Notes: a model not told the origin generated them from the letters alone. Positions 53,853 to 63,542 are shown, counted from the first letter of the stretch. The stretch is 64,000 bases of DNA from Bacillus mobilis (GCF_001884045.1 NZ_MACF01000072.1:1-64000), one strand, 5' to 3'. Numbers and translations are program-made.

Positions 53853-54533
53853 GTCGTCGCTACGCTGCATACCAGTATACATTAATACGAGACGTAATAA
53901 TTCAAATACCGCTACAGCTGCAGCTGCTACATATGTTAATGCTGCCGCATTTAATACTTTACGAGCTTGGCCATATTCATCTGTTGATACGATACCTAAC
54001 GCTTCAATTTGTTGCATTGCACGCTTTGATGCATCAAACTCAACTGGTAATGTAACGAGTTGGAACACAACACCTGCTGCCATTAAAATAATTCCTAATA
54101 ACAATAGTTTTGACATTGTCGCAAATATACCAATCATAATAAATACCCATGATATATTCGATCCAAAATTCGCCACAGGCACTAACGAATGACGAATACG
54201 CATAAAGTTATAATCTTTTGCATCTTGAATTGCGTGTCCTACTTCGTGTGCTGCAACTGCTGTACCAGCAACTGAATGACCGTAATAGTTATCTGTTGAT
54301 AATCGAACTGTTTTGGCAGTTGGATCATAATGGTCTGATAAATGACCTGGTGTTTCTTCTACAGCTACGTTGTATAATCCATTTTCATCTAAAATTTTTC
54401 GAGCCACTTCCGCTCCTGTCATACCTGATGTTGAATAAACTTGTGAATACTTGCTATAAGCACTACGTACTCTTGACTGTGCATACAACGGTATGATCAT
54501 TATGATCGCGAAGTAAATTAAATAAAACATCAT
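53850..54533 (-). CDS. yugP: Zinc metallopeptidase, YugP type
   Basis: The 227-aa membrane protein has an N-terminal helix, SGMTGAEVARKILDENGL, the zinc motif AAHEVGHAIQDAKDY (HExxH), and two or three helices in the C-terminal half (WVFIMIGIFATMSKLLLLGI). This is the YugP/PF04298 pattern. The substrate is unknown. In B. subtilis yugP lies elsewhere, so its place here is a difference from that order. RBS TGGAGG. Confidence 0.9.
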   Translation of the reverse strand: MMFYLIYFAIIMIIPLYAQSRVRSAYSKYSQVYSTSGMTGAEVARKILDENGLYNVAVEETPGHLSDHYDPTAKTVRLSTDNYYGHSVAGTAVAAHEVGHAIQDAKDYNFMRIRHSLVPVANFGSNISWVFIMIGIFATMSKLLLLGIILMAAGVVFQLVTLPVEFDASKRAMQQIEALGIVSTDEYGQARKVLNAAALTYVAAAAVAVFELLRLVLMYTGMQRSDD

Positions 54534-54634
54534 GAACCTCCATTGAAGTTTTAATTATAGTACTTCTCATTCTATTTTCTTCTGCCATCATTGTCAATGA
54601 ATAAACCTTACAATCCGTATCTTTATTTATTGTA

Positions 54635-55423
54635 TTATCTATTTTTAGAGTGTACATTACTTTTTCTTTTTTCTCTCTCTCCTTTATACTTTCTCCACCC
54701 AACATAAGTTAATGTGAATAAAATAAGACCTCCAGTAATTGTCATAAACCAAATGAGCGAGGGTGCAATTTCATCTTTTTTTACTGTGTGAAATATTTTT
54801 TGCAAATCCCCTTTAATGATTCCTAATTGCATTTGCCCACCTTTCGTTTTTAACATAACGTTACGAAATTCATCCAAATAAGATAAATGAGCATTTACAC
54901 GCTGCACTTCGTTTTCTGGCAAAGCAATCATTAAGCTTGGATAAATAATATTAAACTCATGTAAAAATGTGTTTAACGTTTGTTGAAACTGTCCCGTGTC
55001 TTCTTTTTTCATCGCTTTTTCCATTTGTGAAAAGGCACCCATTACTTTTGTTTCTCTTTCCATCCAAAGTGGTTGATATTTCGACACTTGCGCATCAACA
55101 GCGAGCTGCAGGGCTAACACATTATCAATTTTAACTTGTTTACTTAAATCTGTTTCCGCGAGAGATTGTTTCGCCCTGTCGTAAGCTAAAGAAATAACTC
55201 TAACTTGATCTGGTGTTACTTCTTGCTTCTTTTCATTTCCCTTTATGACAAACTGCTCCGAGAAACGTTGTAATACTTGTACTGCTTTTTCATCTTCATT
55301 ACGCTTCACTAATTGTAATGAGTCGTCTAACAACCCTGTTAGTTCACTCCACTCTTCAGCATATATACGTAACGGAAACATTATAATTAGAAATGCTATC
55401 AATCCAATTAATGTTCTCTTCAT
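54635..55423 (-). CDS. ypjB: Sporulation protein YpjB
   Basis: The ATG at 55423 (RBS GGGGGGACC) gives 262 aa. A signal peptide (LIGLIAFLIIMFPLRIYA) precedes a helical extracytoplasmic domain, and a C-terminal membrane helix (LIWFMTITGGLILFTLTYVG) and basic tail follow. This is the layout of the YpjB family, whose mutants affect sporulation in B. subtilis. The genes ypjA and ypjB keep their relative order, but a DUF1461 gene lies between them. Confidence 0.87.
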   Translation of the reverse strand: MKRTLIGLIAFLIIMFPLRIYAEEWSELTGLLDDSLQLVKRNEDEKAVQVLQRFSEQFVIKGNEKKQEVTPDQVRVISLAYDRAKQSLAETDLSKQVKIDNVLALQLAVDAQVSKYQPLWMERETKVMGAFSQMEKAMKKEDTGQFQQTLNTFLHEFNIIYPSLMIALPENEVQRVNAHLSYLDEFRNVMLKTKGGQMQLGIIKGDLQKIFHTVKKDEIAPSLIWFMTITGGLILFTLTYVGWRKYKGEREKRKSNVHSKNR

Positions 55424-55510
55424 CACGGTCCCCCCTATAACTACTAGTACAAAATATGTTAATTTGGACAAGAATAGAACAGAACTGAACCGAAAAATAT
55501 ATTATCGTTT

Positions 55511-55548
55511 TACAAACAAAAAAATTCTCTTTAAGCAGAGAATTTTTC
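55511..55548 (-). terminator. Terminator of the DUF1461 gene
   Basis: AAAATTCTCT and AGAGAATTTT pair around a 6-nt loop, with a run of seven T on the minus strand. It overlaps the last codons of the gene. Confidence 0.85.
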
Positions 55549-56217
55549 CTTTGAAACCCTTTTCTTTTTTACGAAATATCTATACAAGCTATAACAAAGT
55601 ATGCTGCCACATAAAATAAATAATAAAATAGCACACGCTGCATGCATAAAGAATTCTTCTGGTAGCATTAATATAATCGGATCCGTTTCAATATCAAACA
55701 TCCAATAATCATTACTGAATAAAAGCTTATGGAATAACACAAAACTTTTTTCAAAATTAATAGCAATCGGTAACATCAGCGCAATCGGAAAGATAATTGT
55801 TAAAATCGATCCGTGCAGTAAAAACTTTTCACTTTTCTTTTTTAGTAAATAAATCCCGCCTATTATAGCAATCATAATTGTCGCATACATCACATATTGA
55901 ATCTTTACTAAAATATTTTTAACATCTACAAAATGAATACGGCCATTTGTAGACATATCTAATGTTGGAAACTGCAATGCACCATCATAAAACGGCGATA
56001 AATAGGTGATAAGCACATCATAATTTCTTTTAATATCATCCTTCGTCATATCCGCTAAATCTGGAATGTTTAAAAAATCAATTTCAAAATAATACAGCCA
56101 TTTTCCGTATACAACCGCCGTTGTCGCGAGTGCAAATATAGAAAATGCTATGCTGTATGAAACAGCTATCGTAACCAATCGATCCCATATTTTTGTACCA
56201 CTCTTATTTTTCTTCAT
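55531..56217 (-). CDS. TIGR01906/DUF1461 family membrane protein
   Basis: This 228-aa protein has four membrane helices (SIAFSIFALATTAVVY, YVMYATIMIAIIGGIYLL, ILTIIFPIALMLPIA and ACAILLFILCGSILCY). Its conserved segment FVLFHKLLFSNDYWMFD followed by PIILMLPEEFF is typical of DUF1461. Function is unknown. It starts 26 bases after ypjA ends, so co-transcription with ypjA is likely. Confidence 0.8.
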   Translation of the reverse strand: MKKNKSGTKIWDRLVTIAVSYSIAFSIFALATTAVVYGKWLYYFEIDFLNIPDLADMTKDDIKRNYDVLITYLSPFYDGALQFPTLDMSTNGRIHFVDVKNILVKIQYVMYATIMIAIIGGIYLLKKKSEKFLLHGSILTIIFPIALMLPIAINFEKSFVLFHKLLFSNDYWMFDIETDPIILMLPEEFFMHAACAILLFILCGSILCYSLYRYFVKKKRVSKEKFSA

Positions 56218-56242
56218 TTTCTCCCCCTACGTATTCTAACTA

Positions 56243-56866
56243 TCATAAAGAAAACTGTTTTCGGTTCTCACGCAAGCAAGAATAATATGTAATACATAGT
56301 GTAGCGATGCTTAGCCAGAACGTAAAATAACCAATTTCTTCTACAAACAAATGCATAATTCCATATCTCGGCATTTGCCAAAATAAATAATCAATTGCAT
56401 CATTATGTAATGTCCATATAGCTGCTACCGCAAAATGCCATTTTTTTATACGGTAAAACGGTGCATATAACAATCCTTGTACTGCCATCGCAAAATGCGA
56501 AAGCATTAACATATACCCCATAACACCAATAGGACCTTTTACATAGATCATAATTGCATTTACAACAACAGCCCATATACCATATTTTATTAAAGTAACA
56601 ATCGCTAGCGCCTCTATTAATCCCCAATTTCTCTTTATTAAAAAAGCAAATAAAACAAAGACAAAAAAGAGACTCGCCATCGGGCTATCAGGTACAAACG
56701 GCCAAAATATAGGTGAAGTTTCTTTTAATTGATTTCCATACCATATAAATCCGTATATTGTACCTAATATGTTAACAACTAATAAAAATAATAATACGGA
56801 GCGTTGTCTTAACATTGCATACAAGTAAACCAAGCTGTATGTCCAACACCTTTCAAACAAAGTCAT
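56243..56866 (-). CDS. ypjA: YpjA (DUF1405) membrane protein
   Basis: Starting at the ATG at 56866 (GAGGAAAGA upstream) the product has 207 aa. It has six membrane helices, including LLFLLVVNILGTIYGFIWYG, and the block HFAMAVQGLLYAPFYRIKKWH, typical of DUF1405. Longer in-frame starts (to 56977) read into the qcrC terminator. A TATAAT-type -10 lies inside that upstream stretch, which supports the shorter start. Confidence 0.85.
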   Translation of the reverse strand: MTLFERCWTYSLVYLYAMLRQRSVLLFLLVVNILGTIYGFIWYGNQLKETSPIFWPFVPDSPMASLFFVFVLFAFLIKRNWGLIEALAIVTLIKYGIWAVVVNAIMIYVKGPIGVMGYMLMLSHFAMAVQGLLYAPFYRIKKWHFAVAAIWTLHNDAIDYLFWQMPRYGIMHLFVEEIGYFTFWLSIATLCITYYSCLRENRKQFSL

Positions 56867-56915
56867 TCTTTCCTCAAACTCTACTCTATTATATAGTAAA
56901 CTTTCTTTCATCAAA

Positions 56916-56955
56916 ATAAAAAGCTGACTACAATTTTTTGTAGTCAGCTTTTTAT
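56916..56955 (-). terminator. Terminator of the qcrABC operon
   Basis: AAAGCTGACTAC and GTAGTCAGCTTT pair (12 bp) around AATTTTTT, followed by TATTTTG on the minus strand. It abuts the qcrC stop. Confidence 0.9.
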
Positions 56956-57722
56956 TATTTTTTATTATACTTTGCAACGAATTCCGAAAGTTTCTTCAGT
57001 TCCTCATCTGTACCTTTAAATACACCTTTAGGCATTGAACCTTTTCCCTCTTTTGCAATTTTAGCAATTTCTTCTGGCTTTAAAGTTAAGTTTTGCAGTG
57101 CAGGCGCTGCTGCCCCGCCCTGTAAATTGTCACCGTGACACGTTAAACAAGTATTTTTTTGCATTAATTTATAGCCGTCATCATTTTTATCAACTGGTGC
57201 TGTTTTTACAATTGCTCCTTGTTTTTTTGCAGCTTCCCAGTCGTGGTGTGCTACAGATTCCCAAGTTAAAAAGATAATCGATGCAATTGCTAAAAGCATA
57301 AATCCAGTTGCTACAGGACGCTTTAACGGGCGTCTTTCTGGTCCTCGATCTAGAAATGGAGCTAACAGTAATGCGCCAAACGCAATCCCTGGCATAATAA
57401 ACGCTCCAATTACAGTGAATGAACCAGAAGCATAAGAATACTTTAATAACTGATACAAGAATAAGAAATACCAATCTGGAAGTGGTATATATCCGGCATC
57501 AGTTGGATCCGCCATTCTCTCAAGTGGTGACGGATGCGCCACTGTTAAACATAAATAACCGATTAAAAAAACTGCACCAACCATCCATTCTTTTAACAAG
57601 AAGTTCGGCCAAAATGCTTCTGTTTTTCCTGGGTATTCAGAATAGTCTTTTGGAATATTTGATTTCCGAGCTACTGGTACCCGAGAATCTCCTACAAACT
57701 TCATCCCTTTGCCGCGATGCAT
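56955..57722 (-). CDS. qcrC: Menaquinol:cytochrome c reductase cytochrome b/c subunit QcrC
   Basis: This 255-aa fusion has a subunit IV-like part with three membrane helices (PLPDWYFLFLYQLLKYSYAS is the conserved PDWY block). A C-terminal cytochrome c domain follows, with the haem site NTCLTCHGD (CxxCH) and Met ligand in KGSMPKGVF. It receives electrons within the bc complex. RBS AAAGGAGGGAG. The length equals B. subtilis QcrC. Confidence 0.97.
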   Translation of the reverse strand: MHRGKGMKFVGDSRVPVARKSNIPKDYSEYPGKTEAFWPNFLLKEWMVGAVFLIGYLCLTVAHPSPLERMADPTDAGYIPLPDWYFLFLYQLLKYSYASGSFTVIGAFIMPGIAFGALLLAPFLDRGPERRPLKRPVATGFMLLAIASIIFLTWESVAHHDWEAAKKQGAIVKTAPVDKNDDGYKLMQKNTCLTCHGDNLQGGAAAPALQNLTLKPEEIAKIAKEGKGSMPKGVFKGTDEELKKLSEFVAKYNKK

Positions 57723-57765
57723 AATCTCCCTCCTTTAGTTCTTTCCCCTTTTATTTAGCAATCTC

Positions 57766-58440
57766 TTATAGCGGACCGGAAATACCTTGTTTGCGAATCA
57801 TGATGAAGTGGAAGGCCATTAAACCTAGAAGTGCTGCTGGTAAGAAGAAGACGTGAATAGCAAAGAAGCGAGTTAATGTTTGAGCGCCAACAATTTCGGA
57901 ATGACCAGCGAGTAATGTTTTAATATAAGGACCAATGAGCGGCGTTTGCTCTGCAATTTGAATCCCTACTTTCGTAGCAAATAATGCTTTCATATCCCAC
58001 GGTAATAAATATCCGGTAAAACCAAGACCTAACATAACAAAGAAAATAAGAACACCAACAATCCAGTTTAGCTCACGAGGCTTTTTATACGCACCCTGGA
58101 AGAAAACTCTAAGTGTATGTAAAAACATCATTACAATGACGAGACTAGCACCCCAGTGGTGCATACCACGAACAATTTGCCCGTATGCAACTTCATTTTG
58201 TAAATAATAAACCGATTCCCAAGCATTTTTAATATCAGGCACATAATACATCGTCAAAAACATTCCAGATAAAATTTGAATTACAGTAACGAAAAAGGTC
58301 AGTCCTCCAAAGCAATAAACGAATGCAGAAAAGTGATGTGCTGGGTTTACATGTTCAGGTACTTCATGATCAGCAATATCACGCCATATTGGTGTAATAT
58401 CTAACCTTTCATCTACCCAATCATAAATTTTATTTAGCAT
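57766..58440 (-). CDS. qcrB: Menaquinol:cytochrome c reductase cytochrome b subunit QcrB
   Basis: This 224-aa cytochrome b6-type protein has four membrane helices. Haem ligand histidines are in GMHHWGASLVIVMMFLHTLRVF and in RFFAIHVFFLPAALLGLMAFH. An early Cys (AFVYCFGGLTFF) may bind the third haem, as in b6f. The ATG follows the qcrA stop directly (TAGATG). Confidence 0.97.
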   Translation of the reverse strand: MLNKIYDWVDERLDITPIWRDIADHEVPEHVNPAHHFSAFVYCFGGLTFFVTVIQILSGMFLTMYYVPDIKNAWESVYYLQNEVAYGQIVRGMHHWGASLVIVMMFLHTLRVFFQGAYKKPRELNWIVGVLIFFVMLGLGFTGYLLPWDMKALFATKVGIQIAEQTPLIGPYIKTLLAGHSEIVGAQTLTRFFAIHVFFLPAALLGLMAFHFIMIRKQGISGPL

Positions 58441-58953
58441 CTACTTTGCACCCCCTCTTGGCTTCGCTTTTCCTAAATACAGCGTTCCATCTTTCACTTT
58501 AGACTCGTATACATCAAGTGGAGCAAGGGGCGGCGTGCCTTTAATGTTCATCCCGTCTTTTGTGTAACGGCCCCCGTGGCATGGACAAAAGAATTGATTC
58601 GGATGTGCTTTGTCCGAATTCCAGTTCACTGTACATCCTAAATGTTTACATACCGGAGAGAACGCAACAATGTCTCCGCTTTCATCTTTATGAACCCAAG
58701 CTGATTTTGGCTCTTCGGACTTGTACCAACCATCAACCTGCTTCACCTTAAAGTCGAAACGTTTCGGCTCTGTTGTAATATCCTTTACTTGTGCAACAGC
58801 AACCATATCCGTTCCCGCTTCTTTTCTTAACACCGGATCAAGCGCAAATCGCGTCATCGGCATTAAAATACCCGCTGCCATAAAGCCTCCTACCCCTGTA
58901 AGGGTGTAATTTAAAAACTGTCTTCTTGATACACGATGTTCTTTCTCGCTCAC
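58441..58953 (-). CDS. qcrA: Menaquinol:cytochrome c reductase Rieske subunit QcrA
   Basis: The 170-aa protein starts with GTG (RBS GAGGGGGG). A twin-arginine-like segment VSRRQFLNYTLTGVGGFMAA precedes the membrane anchor. The Rieske 2Fe-2S ligands are in CKHLGCTVNW and CPCHGGRY. It is the first gene of qcrABC. A TATAAT-type -10 lies in the 140-base gap upstream. Confidence 0.97.
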   Translation of the reverse strand: MSEKEHRVSRRQFLNYTLTGVGGFMAAGILMPMTRFALDPVLRKEAGTDMVAVAQVKDITTEPKRFDFKVKQVDGWYKSEEPKSAWVHKDESGDIVAFSPVCKHLGCTVNWNSDKAHPNQFFCPCHGGRYTKDGMNIKGTPPLAPLDVYESKVKDGTLYLGKAKPRGGAK

Positions 58954-59096
58954 GAAAATTTCCCCCCTCTATCAGAAATTGTCCCCTCGTGATAAATTAT
59001 ATAAAAAATAAAAACTAGGACACTATCATGATATAATACGCTCATGCACAGGTCAATATCATACTACTCATAATAATAAGAACTTTCTGTTTATTA

Positions 59097-59552
59097 TTAC
59101 TTTCCCCATTTTTCTTCTAACATCACCATTATATTTTTTATATGCGCATGAATAACTTCTCTTTTCGCTTGATCACTAAATTGTTCTAACGCTAATGAAG
59201 GAAACCAAAACAAATCTCCCTGCAACTCTTGCATATCTTCTTTCCATGAAAAATCACTTGTAACATAAGCAATATGTTTAAAACCTTGCTCTTGTAAATG
59301 ATTTGTCCATTCTTGCAAACGACCTTTTTCGTTTTTTTGACTTTCTACTAAATACGTAAATGCAGGTAGTAACAGCACTCTTCCTTTATATTCTCTTTCC
59401 AGCTCCATACTCAACAATTCGATAAATTCACCTTGTTCTACTACCATTTTCATTTCTTTCGCTGCCGAAATTGATAAAAGTGGTATAACACCTGTATCTA
59501 CATACTCTCTTGCTTGCTCAAACTGTTCCACATCTTTTACAATCCATTTCAA
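59097..59552 (-). CDS. ypiF: YpiF (DUF2487) protein
   Basis: This 151-aa protein begins at a TTG (MKWIVKDVEQFEQAREYVDT) placed 7 bases after a strong RBS (GAGGAGGGAAG). It has the conserved YVDTGVIPLLSI and VTSDFSWKEDMQELQGDLFW segments of DUF2487. It sits between ypiB and qcrA, as in B. subtilis. Function is unknown. Confidence 0.88.
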   Translation of the reverse strand: MKWIVKDVEQFEQAREYVDTGVIPLLSISAAKEMKMVVEQGEFIELLSMELEREYKGRVLLLPAFTYLVESQKNEKGRLQEWTNHLQEQGFKHIAYVTSDFSWKEDMQELQGDLFWFPSLALEQFSDQAKREVIHAHIKNIMVMLEEKWGK

Positions 59553-59585
59553 ATTTCTTCCCTCCTCTCACCTACAAATGACAGA

Positions 59586-59599
59586 ACTTTCACTTTATA
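59586..59599. repeat. Short bcr-like start sequence upstream of ypiF
   Basis: On the minus strand ATAAAGTGAAAGTT resembles the first 14 bases of the bcr-type repeats, but nothing else of the element follows. It may be chance or a relic. Confidence 0.25.
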
Positions 59600-59623
59600 T
59601 ATATTAAACCATACTAAAAGAGG

Positions 59624-59662
59624 TAAAAAAAGAAAAACTACCTATATTAAGGTAGTTTTTCT
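59624..59662 (-). terminator. Terminator of ypiA-ypiB
   Basis: AAAACTACCTTA and TAGGTAGTTTTT-type arms pair around a short loop, followed by a T-rich run on the minus strand. Confidence 0.87.
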
Positions 59663-59706
59663 TAAAAAGTCTGAAATTTTTAAAATTTTATGAATCCAAA
59701 TGAATT

Positions 59707-60300
<594 letters not shown>

Positions 60301-60316
60301 TCAGTTTCCTTCCAAC

Positions 60317-61579
60317 TTATGAAAAATCCTCTAAATTATATAACAATTCTTCAATATGAATTTGTGTCGGGTCTAGTTGTATTAACTGAGTAAATACTTC
60401 TTTCGCCTCTTTTCGCATACCTTCTTCCAATAAGAAATAACCGTACTCTTCCAAGAAGTCTGGATGATTCTTAAAAGAAGTATATGCACTTTCATAGTGT
60501 TTTAATGCATCCGAATACATTTCTAATTGTTTTTTTGCAAACGCAAGATCCCAAAGTAGTTGTGTATCTGGTTCTCCGCTATCAATCGCACGCTCTACAA
60601 CTGCAATTAACTCTTCATACTTTTCTTGTTCTTTTAAGATATAAGCATATTTTAATATTGCACCTAAATGTCCTGGATCTAACTCAAGCGCTTTTTGAAG
60701 CACTTCCTCTGCTTCCGCTATTTTTCCTAATTTCGCCGCAATGTTCGCTAATTCTACATAAAATGGTACAGAAAGCTCATCTACTTTAATTCCTTCTTGA
60801 AGTGTTTCATAGCTTTCTTGAAGCATTCCTTCTTTTTCATAGCTTTTCGCTAAATACATGTAAAGCGATGCATACTCCGGATCTAATTCTTTTAATTCTT
60901 GCCAAGCACCAATAGCTCTTTGGTATTCTTCACCTTGATATAATGTGAAGGCATATCCAAATAATGAGTGAATATCTTTTTGTTCCTCTAAACCTGCTTC
61001 GTAGTAAGAGATCGCTTCTTCCCAATTTCCAATCGCACTTAACGTTTCTGCGAGGCGAAGCGCAATGACAACACCACCCATTACTTTATGTTCCGCTAAT
61101 AGCACCTCATAATAAGTGATTGCCTTTTGTTCTTCCCCTTTACTACTATATAACTCTGCTAATCCAAACGTAATAACAGGCTCGTCAGGCATCATTTCTT
61201 TCGCCTTTAATAGTTTTTGTTCTGCTACATCATCGAAACCTTGCATTTGGAATAAATCCGCAACAAGTAATAACGATTGAACATATAAATCATCATTTTC
61301 TGGAATATCACGAAGCACTTCAATTGCTTCATCCTCTTTGTCTAGATCAATATATAATTCTGCTAAAAATACAGTGAATTCACTTTCTTCCGGGTACAAT
61401 AAACGCAAATCTTCTGTAATTGCTAACGCTTCATCCATAAATCCAAGTGTATGATAATAGCGAGCGATATCATACTTCTCTTCATCATTCGCAATTTTTA
61501 ATTGTTCTTTTAATAATTGTAATCCTTTTTCCGCTTCACCATTTTCAATATATGAAACAGCTTGTTCAAAATTTTGCAT
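60317..61579 (-). CDS. ypiA: TPR-repeat protein YpiA
   Basis: From the ATG at 61579 (RBS AAAGGAGACG) the product has 420 aa. It is made of about eleven tetratricopeptide repeats, for example AEKGLQLLKEQLKIANDEEK and AEEVLQKALELDPGHLGAIL, with no membrane segment. It is probably a protein-protein interaction scaffold. It lies upstream of ypiB in one operon. In B. subtilis aroE precedes it, but here an intron/tnpB element does. Confidence 0.92.
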   Translation of the reverse strand: MQNFEQAVSYIENGEAEKGLQLLKEQLKIANDEEKYDIARYYHTLGFMDEALAITEDLRLLYPEESEFTVFLAELYIDLDKEDEAIEVLRDIPENDDLYVQSLLLVADLFQMQGFDDVAEQKLLKAKEMMPDEPVITFGLAELYSSKGEEQKAITYYEVLLAEHKVMGGVVIALRLAETLSAIGNWEEAISYYEAGLEEQKDIHSLFGYAFTLYQGEEYQRAIGAWQELKELDPEYASLYMYLAKSYEKEGMLQESYETLQEGIKVDELSVPFYVELANIAAKLGKIAEAEEVLQKALELDPGHLGAILKYAYILKEQEKYEELIAVVERAIDSGEPDTQLLWDLAFAKKQLEMYSDALKHYESAYTSFKNHPDFLEEYGYFLLEEGMRKEAKEVFTQLIQLDPTQIHIEELLYNLEDFS

Positions 61580-61733
61580 AAACGTCTCCTTTAATTCTAA
61601 CAAATATTATTTTCTGTTCATTTATCATAAGCAACTAGTTGTAAGAACGCAACCTTTAGAATGAGCATACTTCTTCTTGTACTTTCACTGATAACGATTC
61701 GAATATGACACCGATACCGCATTACTACTTTCT

Positions 61734-61763
61734 ATTGTACCGTTTTCTTTCATTACCGTGCAA
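61734..61763 (-). promoter_or_regulatory. Putative promoter of ypiA-ypiB
   Basis: -35 TTGCAC (61758-61763) and -10 TACAAT (61734-61739) are 18 bp apart. The start would lie near 61727, about 150 bases before ypiA. It places ypiA-ypiB under a promoter of their own, separate from hisC. Confidence 0.55.
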
Positions 61764-61810
61764 ATAACTTCCGATACGATAAACTTAACTAAATCTATAC
61801 AATTCAATCA

Positions 61811-61935
61811 AATTTACACGAGTTAGTGCTTCATCGTGTTCTCGCAACCCCGAAGGGACGAGGGGTATAACACTCCACACGAGGCAGTATCGTTACCTCC
61901 TATTATCAAGCATTTATTTTACCCATCTTGATAAA
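61811..61935 (-). ncRNA. Predicted right end / omega RNA region of the tnpB element
   Basis: Downstream of the tnpB stop the minus strand contains CCCCTCGTCCCTTCGGGG and CACGA..TCGTG hairpins, then CTCGTGTAAATTTGATTG. In IS200/IS605 elements this segment supplies the transposon end and the scaffold of the TnpB guide RNA. The guide would be the flanking host sequence. Limits are uncertain. Confidence 0.45.
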
Positions 61936-63044
61936 TTTATCGAAGCATTCAAATCTCTATCGTGATGGCTATTGCACCCAACACAGTTCCATTCACGAAC
62001 CTTTAAACTCCACTGTCCTTCTGGTTGAACTGAATGGTCGTATTTAACTCCGCAACATGAACAAATCTTGCTTGAGGCGAACCATTTATCAGCTTTTACA
62101 TACGCAATGCCATACTTCTCGCACTTGTATGATAAACATTGAAAGAAGAAGTTTAGTTTTTGAAATGAAAATGCTTTCGATAGTTTTTTGTTTTTTAACA
62201 GGTTTGAGATAGGTAAGTCTTCCACAACAATCCTCATTGGTTTGGTTTTCACCAATTTAGCTGTTGCTTGATGGATATGGTTATTTCGGATATTTATAAT
62301 TTTCCTAGATAACCGCAGGTGCTCCGTTTTCGCTTTTTCATATCCGGCAGACTGAATTTTTACACCTTTTTTAAATCTTCTAGACATATCTCTTTGTGCT
62401 GACTTTTTCCTTCTCAAAAGTTTTTTAACCTTGGCATCTTTGTTTATATTTCGTTCTTTCATACCATTAGAAGCTACAAAAAGCTCTTTTAAACCAACAT
62501 CCACACCAATCGACTCATTGGTTAGTTCTTGGGATGCAAAGTCTTCTTGGAACCCTACACTAATCCACCAGTGACGACCGTCAAATGTAACTCTTGGATT
62601 AGATGGTTTTTTATTTCTTGGTAGTTGTTGGCTTGTTTTCACTTCTCCGATAGACTGAATATGAACTACCTTCTTTCCTATAGCCAGTCTTTCATAATTG
62701 GCATAAAATCCTTGGATTACATCTTTTTTGGATTTATAAGAAGTGTGATAACCATTTTTGTACTTTTTGAACGAATGTTTTCTCGCCGTATCAAAATCTT
62801 TTGAAGCCTGTTTAGGAACTTGTGCATTGATGTCTTTTAACCACTCATATTTCTTTCGCTTCTTGATCTTTGTAAATCGTTTCTGTAAAGCTAACTGTGA
62901 AACAGATTTTCCAAATAGCTTATAGTATCTATCACTCATTCTTTTACAATAGTTATAAGCGAATCTTGCAGCACCAGCATGGTTTCTAAGCACTTTTTCT
63001 TGTTCAGGCGTTGGAATCAGTCTAACTTTCTTCGCCAATATCAT
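61914..63044 (-). CDS. tnpB: TnpB RNA-guided endonuclease (IS605 OrfB family)
   Basis: The 376-aa protein has the N-terminal helix-turn-helix region (VRLIPTPEQEKVLRNHAGAA) and the RuvC-like catalytic residues: Asp in SIGVDVGLKELFVAS, Glu in IVVEDLPISNLL, and Asp in HDRDLNASINL. The zinc finger is CSCCG plus CVGCN. All key residues are present, so it may be active. It is an ancestor-type relative of Cas12. RBS AAGGAGTAGG is somewhat distant (12 bases). Confidence 0.93.
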   Translation of the reverse strand: MILAKKVRLIPTPEQEKVLRNHAGAARFAYNYCKRMSDRYYKLFGKSVSQLALQKRFTKIKKRKKYEWLKDINAQVPKQASKDFDTARKHSFKKYKNGYHTSYKSKKDVIQGFYANYERLAIGKKVVHIQSIGEVKTSQQLPRNKKPSNPRVTFDGRHWWISVGFQEDFASQELTNESIGVDVGLKELFVASNGMKERNINKDAKVKKLLRRKKSAQRDMSRRFKKGVKIQSAGYEKAKTEHLRLSRKIINIRNNHIHQATAKLVKTKPMRIVVEDLPISNLLKNKKLSKAFSFQKLNFFFQCLSYKCEKYGIAYVKADKWFASSKICSCCGVKYDHSVQPEGQWSLKVREWNCVGCNSHHDRDLNASINLSRWVK

Positions 63045-63289
63045 CAGAAGCCTACTCCTTTACTGTGCGATTATTCGAGCACTCACCTTTCAGATAATGA
63101 AAGATTGGTTCTTCTGAATAATAGCGTGTTCCACCAGCATTCTCCTAAGACGACTAGGATACAAACCTGTTAATTCCGATACTTGACTAACTCGTGAAAA
63201 TTTCATTATTATTCTCACCACATTGAATCCAATATAGCGCATACGTTCGATATATTCAATGAAGTTTGATAGATTCAATAAAATTTATC

Positions 63290-63535
63290 TCGTTTAACTA
63301 AGGGCGCAATTCCTTAGCCAGTTCTCTTATGAACTTCTCATGTTTTCACATGAGCGCAGACTATATGTTTATCTACTTAGAGATAGAGGATTTTTCCACC
63401 ACCATAGCCTTGTGATGTACTCTCGTCAGTTATACGAGATAGCCGCCTCGAACCATCTTATCCATTTTGACTTAGATGATTCGAGGCGGAAGACCCATTA
63501 TTCTAATGTTTAGGATTTAACCGTGCACGGAACTA
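63290..63535 (-). ncRNA. Group I intron-like ribozyme core
   Basis: On the minus strand the elements appear in group I order. A long P2-like hairpin CCGCCTCGAA..TTCGAGGCGG (63444-63490) comes first, then a CTCGT..ACGAG hairpin (63423-63439). P7 pairs GGCTA (63405-63409) with TAGTC (63359-63363). The P8-like hairpin TATCT..AGATA (63370-63385) lies inside it. The S-like sequence ACATATAGTCTG follows, then P9 CTCATGT..ACATGAG (63337-63354) and further hairpins. P1 and the splice sites were not fixed. Confidence 0.7.
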
Positions 63536-63542
63536 TTTAAAT

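Larger units (their letters stand above)
61811..63540 (-). mobile_element. IStron-type element: group I intron plus IS605-family tnpB
   Basis: On the minus strand the order is a group I intron-like RNA (about 63535-63290), a spacer with no convincing gene, tnpB (63044-61914), and a hairpin-rich right end (about 61913-61811). No IS200-type tnpA is present, so it would be mobile only with help from another element. This architecture is that of IStrons, described in Clostridium and in the B. cereus group. The boundaries are approximate, since the target junctions could not be fixed by eye. It sits between hisC and ypiA. Confidence 0.75.

Noticed and set aside
54463-54705. Minus-strand 80-aa ORF between yugP and ypjB
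   Set aside because: It overlaps the yugP start out of frame and has a better explanation as untranslated spacer. There is no RBS at its first codon.
63090-63278. Minus-strand 62-aa ORF between the group I intron and tnpB
   Set aside because: It has no good RBS at its first codon and no recognised family. A 38-aa internal start with GGTGAGA exists and has a faint helix-turn-helix look, but this is too weak to call; it may be a decayed remnant.
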